Shown here piece after piece: positions 26,291 through 36,909 of a stretch of 64,000 nt of DNA. Under the pieces are notes generated by a model. The model had not been told where the DNA came from. It was given only the letters and a program-made list of their open reading frames with translations, and did not search any database. The position numbers and the translations under genes are program-made. Each line of letters opens with the position of its first letter. Within the stretch, counting starts at the first letter, position 1. Source of the DNA: Uloborus plumipes. Taxonomy: Eukaryota; Arthropoda; Arachnida; Araneae; Uloboridae. The stretch covers positions 105,958 through 169,957 of the forward strand of contig JAXGGA010001090.1 in the NCBI GenBank assembly GCA_038373865.1. Direction: 5' to 3'.

Positions 26291-28018
26291 AAACTCTATG
26301 TCATACTTTCCAAGCACAATTAATTTGAAATATGAAATATATTATATCTTATAAATTAAAATATCTTCCGCTCTAAAATAAACAATATTTATGAGTTATT
26401 TTTCCTAAATTAATATTTACCTTGCGAGTAAAATAGGCAGGAGAAAAAAATAATACTAACTTCTTGAAATTGAGTATGTTCTCTTTGCATAAGTGTATAA
26501 AAAAATCATGTTTGTAATTTTTTTCCGAAAGGAAATGTGTGCTGAATGAATGGTCACCACCCATTTTACCCTTGTCTTTCCCTATAAGTATACTTATACC
26601 CACCCACATGCACGTGTCACATAGCAGTGGTGCGATTTCTACAAGACAAAATAATTATAAGCCATACACTGTATAGCATTGTATTAAGGAAGAAAGAAGA
26701 CCTCTTATTTTTCGTTTTCACTTCTAATTAAAATTTTTGGTCTTGTTAAAGTTCTTCCTTAAACGCAAACATACGTAGTTCAGTACCTTATGAGAATGAG
26801 AACTGCTTCAAAGACGCTAGATCTGAGTAGATCATCGATAGATTATCATTCAGTATTCTGACGATAGATCATCATTCAGTATTCTCCTATTTCTCCAGTG
26901 TTCCTTCCACAGTTATTTCCACCCTCTGACATGTCAAACAAAACACCTTACCTTTTTCATATTGCAACTGTTCCTAATCAGGATAGGTTAGAAGAATTAA
27001 AGGAGTTAAACGAATTGAAACATATTTATCATAACATTAGTGAAACCATTTCATCGAGACAAAAGTAGACACTTGTATGCGGTACATTATTTTGAATTTT
27101 TTGAGATGAAAAACGACCTGGAAATTAATTTCAGATCTAGTTAAAATATTTTGGAAACTAGTAATAATCCTTTTGGAAACTAGTAATAATCCTTTAGTTG
27201 ATTATCAATAGTAGGTAAAATTAAATTTATTTTAAAGATTCTTTTAAATCGTCGTTAGATACAGCACAGTTCTCGCATTTTCTTTTTAAAAGTAAAACTT
27301 TGAAAATATCCACCAGTTAAAGTCCCCTTTTGAATGTGAACATAGGCAAAAAAAAAAAAAAAAAAAGCATTTAGTGATAATGAGACGCATATCTAAGTGC
27401 GTATGTTTATCATCCAGTATTTAAGCAATGAACTAACGCACTGAATTGTTTCATAATAACTTCCAAAAAGTGTTAATAACCCCTATTTTTAAATTGGTAC
27501 TTCAAAAGTTATCAGCACACCCTGATGTGTCAAACAATTTACCTTTTTTATGTTGCGAAGAGGTAAGGGAAGAGGAATGAAAAGCATAAAAAGCAAGAAT
27601 AAAAAAATGTGTCAAGAAATACAGCATTTCTAGAAAATAAACGCAAAGAATCATTAAAAATGTATATAATATTCCATTTCATTAAGAGGTAAAACACCTA
27701 ATATATTCAAATATTATTAAGCATTTTGGAAACTAGAAATAATACTTTTTCTTCAGTTTCTCATCAATTGCAAAGCAAATTAGATTTGTTTTGAAGAATC
27801 TTTTGAATCGTCCTTAATAACCGAATCTTTGATCACTCTCTCTTCTTCAAGTTGAAATTCTGAAAAGTGTTATGTAAATCCCTCCCGATTTAAAACCCTA
27901 ATATGGTTCTAACATATGTAATGATTCAGCATACTAGGAGAAAACTGTTCCAAGATCTCAGTGCGTTAGTTTACCATTCAATTTTCTGCTTTTTTACTAG
28001 TTTGCACTTCAACATATA

Positions 28019-28209
28019 CTATACTAGACAGCAACTTAACTTGACACTGAACGTCACAACGGGCGGAGCCAATAAGAGCTCACAAGCAGTCAGAGATTTC
28101 CTCTAATTCGTCAAGTAGGCTGTGACGTTTTATCTAGCTCGTTTTTCATAGGCTAACGTCACGCAAACGTCACGATGTTTTTGTCAAGAAACGTTGCAGA
28201 GTAGTATAG
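28019..28209. mobile_element. Small MITE inside the long-unit array (about 190 bp)
   Basis: Inverted ends CTATACTAGACAGCAACTTA and, from the right, CTATACTACTCTGCAACGTT, both continuing into CTTGAC. The interior contains repeated AACGTCAC. Non-coding. The target site is unclear because TA-rich sequence flanks the left end. Confidence 0.65.
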
Positions 28210-28377
28210 CGGACTCAAATGTCAAACAAAACACTTTACTTGGAACACAAAACTTTTTATTTTAGAAAAATATAAGTAAAGAGGAATGGAGATAATGGAA
28301 AGCAACGAACGATTTAAAACTCACGTATAATATAATAGCGGGACCATTTTCACAGAGATAAACTAAACAACTGTATA

Positions 28378-29044
28378 TGGTAGACCAACCAGTGAATGAA
28401 CACCTCGCTTTTTTCTTTTAAATATTTTTGAACGTTTGTCTCAGATGAACTAGCAGTAGTCACTTCCTTCTACACATTTCCAAAAAGAAAACGGCTGGAA
28501 AATGCTGCGTTTGTCTTCTATTTGGGCAGTTCATTTACTGAGTGGGGGCATTTTTTTTCATTCTAGCCCAAGGAAAAATCTTATGCAGAGACATAAAAGT
28601 TATCGACATTTTTTAAAGACTAATTGTACATATAACGTGTTTTTACTGCCATGTGACAAGGACCACAATTCTTTACGATATGTAGGTTGATGTTTTTAAA
28701 TAAAGACTGCTAAGTTCAGAAAACTATTCTGTATTACACATGAAATATATACATTTAAATTGTACATTGAAGAATGCTACCAACTAGGTAGAAGAATAAA
28801 CAAAATCGATGCTTTACAAAACGAGCCGTGGCTGAAAGTTATCAACACCGCTTTTTGGTGAAGATCCAAATGAAGAGTCAAGTCAAGTAAAAGTCACTTT
28901 AGTTAGCTGAACAGGCATTCTTAAAGTACTTGGCATGCGCCGCCCTCTACCGGCGGGCGCATTTGCATATTGACGGAGACACGATACTATGAATTTTTGA
29001 AAATGAAATTTTGCATAAGTGTTCATTCACTGGGCGGTTTACCC
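28378..29044. mobile_element. Non-autonomous pogo-like MITE, GTGAATGAACAC family (667 bp)
   Basis: Ends TGGTAGACCAACCAG then TGAATGAACACC on the left, and inverted GGGTAAACCGCCCAG then TGAATGAACAC on the right, with TA outside both (28376-28377 and 29045-29046). The ends clearly resemble those of the 2448-5508 element. A further degenerate copy, GCAGTTCATTTACTGAG, lies inside near 28528. A GC-rich palindrome (CCGCCCTCTACCGGCGGGCG) is at about 28941. It interrupts one unit of the long tandem array. Confidence 0.82.
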
Positions 29045-29539
29045 TACCATGCATAATATTAAATTTTAAAAGGAAAAAAGATCTCGTTCTTTTCCCCTCC
29101 ACTCTGTAACATTTTTGAAGACTAGAAATAATCTTTTTGCATCAGCTGCTCGTCAATAGTAGCGAAAAATAGGATTATTTGAAATGATCTTTTGAATAGG
29201 TTTTAAAAATAGAAACAGTTGTCCTTTTTTTTTGTCTTAAAGTTTAATTTTTGATAAATGCAAAACAAACTTTGCTCCATCAAAGACCGCATTTAAGTGC
29301 GAAGATCATAATTCTGCATCCTATGAGAATTTGAACTGTTCTAAAGATGTCATATCTGAGTGTGCTAGTTCATCATCCAACATTCTCACCTTTTATAAGG
29401 TGGCACTTCAACGATAATCAGGACACTTTGATGTGTCAAACAAAACACTTTACCCTTTTTATGTCACAAAGAGGTTAGAGAAGAGGAATGAAAAGAATCG
29501 AACTCAACGAACGATTTGAAACAACCAGGTGAATATAAA

Positions 29540-32500
29540 AAGTCTAGCTGCATGTAAGTGCTTTTTTTTTTGCGATAAAATCCTTTGGAGAGATAAAATG
29601 AAATGCATTTGCTTTTTATTGCTGCAAGATTTTTAGGTGCTGTTTCGTTTGATTCGAGTTCCGTTTTCATTTAAATATAAACGAGATTTCAATATGAAGT
29701 TACGAAGCAAAAGGGCGGTATACTAAATGTTGAGAAATACAAAATATTAACTTTAAAGTTGCGTCAAAGGGAAAGGAAAGTAAAAGCATTTGATTATTTT
29801 ATATTTGCATGTTTCACAACACTTTTTCGACATTCTTTTATTCGTTACATTTTTATATACAATCAGAAATGAAGAAAATAGAGTCATGTAAAATTGACGT
29901 AAAAAGGAAAATTAATTCAATGTCTTACGTTGAAAGCATATTCTATTACGTATGTCCATATATGCTTTGTGAATTTTTAGTATATCTTTGTTATTCAATT
30001 AAATAATAATGCTCTTCATAAAAAAATATAATAATGACTCTATAATAATGACTCTTCATAAAAAAAGCACCCTCCCTAAAATTTCAAGCTCTAAATTAAC
30101 GAACATTGCCAAAGTAAGAATTTCAAAGGAATTGTTTGAAATACGTAAACTACATTTTTATTGTCTTATTATAAAATGAGCAGTATTTGCTGTGCTTAGA
30201 AGTGTGATATTTTAAATTATACATTTATTGCTTCCTTGATTTTTTACTAGAACAAATGCATTGTTTCTATTTTTTAAAGGTTATTTTGGTTTTACACAAG
30301 CTATATTATTGCGCTTCTTTTTCTATGATTTTTTTTTAAATCAACAGTATTGTTTTTAATGAATTTTTAACCGTTATTTGCGTTTTTTACAACACGCCAT
30401 TGCAAATATCTGCTGATCTGTATCTGGAGCAGTATTGTCCATTTTTACCTTCGAAAATTTTGTGGTATTCCCTAACTCGTAAGGTAATATATGCAAGATG
30501 TCCTTGCATTGCGGTGAGGCAAAGTGTGACACATTGCGGAGAGAAAGGGGTCAAATGTCAAAACGTTAAAAAAGAAAAAATATGACATCACTTGTGGACT
30601 GCCTCTTACGTGTTTTTCACATTCGAAACAGCCTGTGTTTATTTCAATGGTTTAAGCATGATTTTTTCAAAAGTTATTTTCCAGTTTTACGGTTAATTGA
30701 AAAATAACACGAACGAGCCTTACTTCGTATTACAGCTTTTTTCGTTGTTTCCGTAACGTTTTTGCGAACCTCATGAAACTTTCTACGTGAGAAAGTATCA
30801 ATATCACCTCAGCTTGGAGATGATATAATGGTCAATAAATCCAATCTTAAGCTTTTCGGCAGCTAAATATTTCATTCCCAAGTACAGCAAAGCGACCAAT
30901 CAATTTAGTGAATGGATGTGGTCACATATGGGTGTTGATAAAATATGGGCTTTGGGAGTCTGAGTACATAACGCTAACTTTACGTTTAACAGACTCGGCA
31001 ATAAATTTTCACGATATTTTTCTTCATTTTGCAGTGTTTTGTTCTCTACAGAGCACTCTGGCATAAGTTGTTCGTAAAATATTTGAAATATGAAGACTAA
31101 ATACGTATCTTGTGAGCTGATTGTAAAAATATGACCTCTCTTTTTTTCTAACATGTCGGATAGCTTTATTACTGCTTCAATTTCTGTTAGAAGCAACTAG
31201 CATTATAAGAAAAAAGAAGGCATACTGCCCAAAAACATTAGATTATGTAGCTCTCCATATTAATATGTATAAAAACAGGTGTAAGTGTGTTTTCGTGTAT
31301 GTTTGCGTGTTTGTTTCGCATAAAGTTCCACAGTTTATGTCGGATAGTCACCAAATTTCCCACGCATTTAATTGATGCTTAGGAATTCGCACATGAAAGT
31401 AAAAGGAGGGGGGGGGGGGGCTCGTTAAAAAAATTCAAACTGTTTGCGTTTTACCTTCAGAACAAAAAACAAAAAAAAAATGTTTTCATTTTATTTCGTT
31501 ATGGGTTCCAATTAATGATCATATAGTTTTCAAATAGATATTATTAGAAATTCATTCACCCCAGATTGAGTTTTCAACTCCTGTCGAAAGTTAAGAGGAC
31601 TACAGTAGTTAAATAATGAGTCAAAATTGTATTTAAGTTAGCCGAACTTTTTTTTACTCCAGATCAGCTGAAATATTTCCATTATCAGCACAAGTTCCAA
31701 AGGCTCGGAAAAAAAGAAAAAAAATACTTTGAAAAATGAACTTAAACGGCTCATTTTTCACTTTAAATACAGTCTGTTTTTTTTCCTAAGTTGTAATGGG
31801 ACAGTACTACAAAAAAAAAAAAAAAAAAGTAACGGATGAATTATCTTTATGGCGCGTATCATAATTTAAACACTTCGAATAGTTATTTCTAATGAACTAA
31901 TTTAACCAGATAGAGATCAGATTGCATCAGACTCTAAAGGTGCCAGTGCAACAGTACTATTAAGAAAAAAAAACAATAAGAGAAATTGCATCAGGTAAAT
32001 ACGTGATTTTTTCATCTTCTTCAAAGATTATTGCCAGTCGAAATGAAAAGGGAATGGTGGGAGCCTGGTATCAGAAGCAGCACGATGTTGTGACGTACGT
32101 GCAATTGCAGATTTTTGAAAAAGCCTGCAGGCTATTTCTCAACTATTGGGGAGAAATCCGAAAGCTTGTTAAGAAAAATACTCTTTTTAAGCTTGTTTTG
32201 GGATTTTGAATTTGAGTTGCAGATTGCTGAAAGAAATTCTGCAGATAAGGGAGAGGGGGGGGGGGGACTAATGCTAACAAATGAAAACTTAGCCCACCAA
32301 AAACTACGTTTTCATTTGTTAGAAATATGAGGTTATTTTCAGAAATGGTCAGTGTTAAACAATATCAAGTAAATCATGATCTAAAAAATCAAGTACAGTT
32401 GAACTTACAGCGTTTTCTGTAAATGAGGATCCGGTAGAAAGTTTTTGCCCTTTAAAATGCGTACTGAGCCAAATTTTAAGAAAATCAATATCGAGTAAGT

Positions 32501-32620
32501 ATTTTAGTCGAGTTACCAGAGTTTCATTGCTTAGAATTGCGTAGCTAAGTAAAGTCTAAATATCTGTTTTTAAGACTTATTTTCCAATTTCCGTGAAAAT
32601 GATTTTTTTTTTTTTAATTT
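29540..32620. other. Non-coding AT-rich DNA
   Basis: No gene recognised. G-runs occur at 31408-31420 and 32254-32266, and A-runs near 31811. The stretch 31270-31420 (TTTCGCATAAAGTTCCACAG, CACCAAATTTCCCACGCATT) reads like a fragment of a dispersed element, but no ends are visible. Confidence 0.4.
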
Positions 32621-32626
32621 GTTATA

Positions 32627-32680
32627 GGGTTGGTTCGGTTAAGTGGGCCACTGGGTTGATTGGGCCACCCCCTTAAAACT
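32627..32680. mobile_element. Orphan end of a pogo-like element, GGGCCAC family
   Basis: After TA at 32625-32626 the sequence reads GGGTTGGTTCGGTTAAGTGG, then GGGCCACTGGGTTGATTGGG and CCACCCCC, so a TGGGCCAC word appears twice. This is the same layout (GGG, a spacer, then a repeated word) as the ends of the other pogo-like elements here. I could not find a matching opposite end downstream, so the element is probably truncated. Confidence 0.4.
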
Positions 32681-35100
32681 GAAATACGCGTATGGTTTTT
32701 ATACTTTTTTATACTGATCATGTTATATTTTACCACAGTGATTGGTTTTGCATATATTTGGGTACCTACTTCAACCCTACTTGGTAACCCTACTTCAATT
32801 GCATTTTCTCTATATCTGAATAATGAATTTTGTTTAAAAATATCTTCTACTCGAAAACTTTAAGGAAAAGAAAAGCTTTCATTTCGAAAAAAAAGTAGAC
32901 ACTTCATCCGACCTAACAATATTAAAAAAGTCAATATTTAGAAACATTAATAATTCGCGCGTTTGTTCTTAACTGAATAAAATACATGAAATATTGACTT
33001 TATAGCTGAACAAAAGACACATTAACTTCTGGAATCAAACCGGAAAACACTACTAGTCACGAAAGCTAATTTCCAGTTACCACTGCAACGCATAGGCTCT
33101 TACTTAAAACCCATTAGCGAAATCTATATTTATCTCCGAAGCTTAGCCCCTAGTTTCTTTTTCAGTACATGATAGAGCTTTAAGTAGATTTTTCCCCCAG
33201 TGACTCTATTTTTTTAAGGATTTTTTTTCTCTTTCCCCAGTGCGTGTCATTTAAAAATCTAAAGTCAGCGTTAGGGTTGTTAATACACAAATCAAAATAA
33301 AAAACATTAAACGCTCTCTTTTTGTTACTTTTTTATCAGCATTTTTTTTGATCTTTTGCTCTTAAATGTTGCTTAATGTGAGACTTAAGACTGTTTTTGG
33401 ATACTGACTGCCAAACTTGTAGTACTAATCACATGAGAACGATTAGAGTGTTACAAACATACGATTAAAAAAAACAAATATATAAATCAAATAAAAAAAT
33501 TACACTTTTTTTCTCAAAGTAAATTTCTTTTAGCATTATACGAAGGGAGATAGAACAGATATATTGCGTGTATGTAATCCCGAAAACATGACTAATCATG
33601 AAATCAAATTAGTAAAAATCTTTACGTCAATGTGAAAAACCGCGAAAATTTATACTATAAAAAAATAATCTTGTTACGAATTATGTAAAACATTATTTTA
33701 TTTGTGCTCTTTTATACATATTTTGCAGTAATCTTTCCAAATTTGGCAGATTCCATAAATTTTCATTCAAAATTGTTGTAGTTCTGGGAACTTTATCTGT
33801 ATGTTGATTTTGCCCGATATGTACCATTTAACATTGTGTGAATGGGATTGGCAAAAAAATTAAGAAATGTCATTAGGTTGGCATAATTTTTGGTGACTTA
33901 ATTTTGGTGCCACAATGGGAAAGAAAGGGCCAAATTTTACATTTGACAACATTTCGAGCCTAATATGTAATTAGTATCTATATTTTTATATTGAATGGAT
34001 AACCACCACCTGTTATCTTTTGAATGTATTAGAATATTCTTGAATGGAATTTTTAAAAAGGGAATATACTAGTTTGATTTTCAGTAAAAGTTGCTGGAAT
34101 GTTCATTTAATTCTTAAAAAACAATGCCACTCCGAAGTTAGCTAAGTTTCGTTTGACAGTTAGCTGATACTGGAGAGCTTGTTTCAGCTCTGTTTTGGAC
34201 GAAGCTCTTGAAGCTATGATGTTGACTTGGTGTTTTCGCGTATTTGTATGTTAATCCGTGGTTTACGGTTAAACTAACGGTGTTTAATTATATTTGCTCA
34301 ATTGTTATGGCTGTTTTAGCCATTGCTAACTGCTGTATTGTACTGTACATACGTTGCAAATGAATTTCATGTATTTTCACAAGATTGGAATCTTCATTTT
34401 AAGAAGTTGTGCCGGTTACTGGCTCAAACAATAAGTGTCCAAAAATGATAACTCGGGGACATCTCCTAAATTTCTCGAAAATCAGATTTCCTCAATGTAA
34501 AGTGGGTATAGTGTATAGCTAGCTAATTTAGCATGATAGTTTATCACATCATAGTTTTCTAATTCAAATCAAAATCAGTCAAAATGACTGCTTGGGCAAT
34601 CTAGTGTTAAGATTTTGGTTGCTATAATTTTTGACGTTATGATTACAGCCACGAAAATTAAATAGTATGTAATTTATTTTAAGATGATTTATCTACTATT
34701 TGAGGCGAACCTTCATTTATTTACAACTTGTATTCATACAATAACTAATGGAATATTTATATTCGTATACAAACAAAACGCAAAAAGAGCGCATTCCGTT
34801 TGGGATATTGAATATTTATGTCTTCAACTTACTGCATTGTACGTAATAGTGCGACGAGACCAGAAACGCAGTGAAATGCAATTTACTTCTTTCTGATCTA
34901 TAATCAAGTTCTCTCCGTGATTTCGTGACTGGAAGCTTAAGAGTTTTAGATAAGATTTTCCCTAATAGGCACGAAATCAGACAGTCCATTAGCTGCAAAC
35001 TTCACTAACATAACGCGAACTTTGTGTCAGAGTCGGATATTTAATGTGTGGTTCCTTTTAGGGTGTCATGGAACCACGGTTTTCAATAGTTTCGTAAAAG
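32681..35100. other. Non-coding AT-rich DNA
   Basis: No recognisable gene or repeat boundary. Several short frames (67-70 codons) have no domain. Confidence 0.4.
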
Positions 35101-35112
35101 AGTGGATATTAA

Positions 35113-35286
35113 CAGGCCCGTCATTTGGAGGGGGGGGGCAGGGAGGTCACTCCCCCCCCCTGACTTTGAGAAATCAATGTATTTACATATAAGTGGGCAT
35201 GGTTTTTGTTGTTTTCTGGTGAAATTGTATTTTGTTTTTACCCTTTGTCACCCCCCCCCCTGGAAAATTTTGAAATGACGTCCCTG
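35113..35286. mobile_element. hAT-type MITE (174 bp) with perfect 8-bp duplication
   Basis: Inverted ends CAGGCCCGTCATTT and, from the right, CAGGGACGTCATTT. It is flanked by a perfect 8-bp duplication, GATATTAA, at 35105-35112 and 35287-35294. The interior has G- and C-runs that could pair. A textbook non-autonomous hAT insertion. Confidence 0.93.
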
Positions 35287-35414
35287 GATATTAAATACTT
35301 TCCATAGAGTCTTCGAGAAGGCATATTTTCTTCACTAAATTTCAGTGAGAAAAAACTGCCTACTTTTTATATTATATAGAATTTGTTGTGCAATAAACTT
35401 TTTACTTAAAAAAA

Positions 35415-35418
<4 letters not shown>

Positions 35419-35480
<62 letters not shown>
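35419..35480. repeat. (TA)n microsatellite, left part
   Basis: About 31 TA units running directly into the Tc1-like left terminus. The tract resumes at 36699-36724 on the other side, so the transposon has split one microsatellite. Confidence 0.97.
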
Positions 35481-35483
<3 letters not shown>

Positions 35484-36698
35484 TGAAGTGACAAAAGTCA
35501 TGGGATAGCAATATGCAAATTTTCAGATGGCAGTAGCATCGCATAGAACAGGTATAAATGCGCAGTGCTTTTACAGAGCTTTCATTTCTGTTCAAGTTAT
35601 TCATGTAAAGAGGTTTTAACGTGATGATGACCGCACGACGTGAATTAACAGACTTTGAACGCGGAATGTTAGTTGGAGCTAGACGCATGGGTCATGCCAT
35701 TTCGGAAATCGTTAGAGAATTCAACATTCCCAGATCCACTGTGTCAAGAGTGTGCCGAGAGTATGAAATTTCAGGCATAACATCCCACCATGGACAGCGC
35801 AGTGGTCGACCGCCTGCACTTAAAGATCGAGACCGGCGACGTCTGCAAAGAGTCGTAAATTCTAACAGACAAGCAACACTGCGTCAAATCACCGTAGAAA
35901 TCAATGTGGGACGTACAATGGACGTGTCTGCTAGAACTGTGCGGAGAAATTTGGATTTCTTGGGCTATTCCAGCAGAAGACCGACTCGAGTGCCTTTACT
36001 GACAGAACGACATCGCTTGCAGCGACTCTCGTGGGCACGTGAGCATATCGGTTGGTCCCTAGATGAATGGAAAACCGTGGCCTGGTCCGATGAGTCACGA
36101 TTTCAGCTGGTAAGAGCCGATGGTAGGGTTCGAGTGTGGTGCAGACCCCACGAAGCCATGGACCCAAACTGTCAGCAAGGCACTGTTCAAGCTGGTGGTG
36201 GCTCCGTAATGGTGTGGGCTGTTTTTTCATGGCATGGGCTTGGTCCTCTAGTGCGACTGGACCGAACATTGACTGGAAATGCTTATGTGCAGCTACTTGG
36301 AGATCACTTGCAGCCATTCATGGACTTCATGTACCCAAACAACGATGGGATTTTTATGGATGACAATGCGCCATGTCACCGGGCCACAACTGTTCGCAAT
36401 TGGTTTGAAGAAAATTCTGGACAATTCCAACGAATGATTTGGCCACCTAGATCGCCCGACATGAATCCCATTGAGCATTTATGGGACACCATCGAGAGGT
36501 CTGTTCGTGCCCAAAATCCTGCCCCATCAACGCTTTCACAATTATGGACGTCTATCGAGACAGCATGGCTCAATATTCCTGCAGAAGACTTCCAACGACT
36601 TGTTGAGTCCATGCCACGTCGAATTGTTGCACTTCGCCGGGCAAAAGGAGGGCCGACACGATATTAAGAGGTATCCCATGACTTTTGTCACTTCAGTG
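35481..36698 (+). mobile_element. Tc1-like transposon, copy 2, intact (1218 bp)
   Basis: Termini identical to copy 1 (CACTGAAGTGACAAAAGTCA and its inverse, about 27 bp). It is inserted in a (TA)n tract, so the TA duplication merges with the repeat. Only about seven base differences separate it from 7073-8289, implying recent movement. It carries a complete transposase frame and is therefore potentially autonomous. Confidence 0.97.
35621..36667 (+). CDS. Tc1-like transposase, DD36E type
   Basis: 348 residues, close to the usual 340-350 for Tc1 transposases. The start ATG is the first of three in a row (MMMTARRELTDFERG), about 140 bp inside the left terminus. Residues 26-50 (EIVREFNIPRSTVSRVCREY) form the first helix-turn-helix, GRPPALKD at 62-69 is the GRPR-like hook, and 85-117 form a second HTH ending in ARTVRRNLDFLGY. 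The catalytic residues are D157 (AWSDESRF), D248 (FMDDNAPCH) and E285 (DMNPIEHLW). There are 36 residues between the second D and E, not the 34 of classical Tc1, matching the DD36E group described in the literature (Incomer). Residue 174 is Cys (WCRPHEAMD) where copy 1 has Arg. No stop or frameshift. It would bind the TIRs and catalyse cut-and-paste transposition at TA in the nucleus. Confidence 0.97.
   Translation: MMMTARRELTDFERGMLVGARRMGHAISEIVREFNIPRSTVSRVCREYEISGITSHHGQRSGRPPALKDRDRRRLQRVVNSNRQATLRQITVEINVGRTMDVSARTVRRNLDFLGYSSRRPTRVPLLTERHRLQRLSWAREHIGWSLDEWKTVAWSDESRFQLVRADGRVRVWCRPHEAMDPNCQQGTVQAGGGSVMVWAVFSWHGLGPLVRLDRTLTGNAYVQLLGDHLQPFMDFMYPNNDGIFMDDNAPCHRATTVRNWFEENSGQFQRMIWPPRSPDMNPIEHLWDTIERSVRAQNPAPSTLSQLWTSIETAWLNIPAEDFQRLVESMPRRIVALRRAKGGPTRY

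Positions 36699-36724
<26 letters not shown>
36699..36724. repeat. (TA)n microsatellite, right part
   Basis: Continuation of the tract interrupted by the Tc1-like insertion. Confidence 0.95.
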
Positions 36725-36729
<5 letters not shown>

Positions 36730-36774
36730 AAAATAAAAGAAGAAGTAACATACACGTGTTACAGAGCTTAAAAG

Positions 36775-36909
36775 AAGTTAAAAATCGGCAAACATGTTTC
36801 AAAGGCATAAAGCCTCCTTCTTCAGTGCCAAGCAAGAAATAGCATTTCTTGGTTGGCACTGAAGCAGGAAGCTTTATGCCTTTGAAACATGTTTGCCGAT
36901 TTTTAACTT
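36775..36909. mobile_element. Foldback (hairpin) element, copy 1
   Basis: Two arms of about 66 bp (36775-36840 and 36844-36909) are nearly perfect inverse copies, separated by only three bases. The left arm contains GGCAAACATGTTTCAAAGGC, AAGCCTCCTTC and CAGTGCCAAGCAAGAAAT. The same words open the larger hairpin at 53946-54285, so this is a dispersed foldback family. RNA from either strand would form a long hairpin. Confidence 0.85.

Larger units (their letters stand above)
26790..29530 (+). repeat. Degenerate long-unit tandem array, about 550-690 bp per unit, four copies
   Basis: The anchor TGTCAAACAAAACACTTTAC (with variants) occurs at 26932, 27531, 28218 and 29432. A second anchor, GAAACTAGAAATAATC then CATCA.TTG..AATAG, recurs at about 27155, 27730 and 29120. 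A third, GAGAATTTGAACTGTTC then ATCATCCA, recurs at 26793, 27378 and 29318. The first two intervals are 599 and 687 bp; the second contains a roughly 190-bp MITE. The last is 1214 bp, or about 545 once the 667-bp MITE is subtracted. Within the first unit a 23-bp word is duplicated at 27155-27197. Confidence 0.8.

Noticed and set aside
26038..26328. Poly-Tyr/Ile frame, 96 codons
   Set aside because: About a third of it is the (TA)n tract, and the rest shows no domain.
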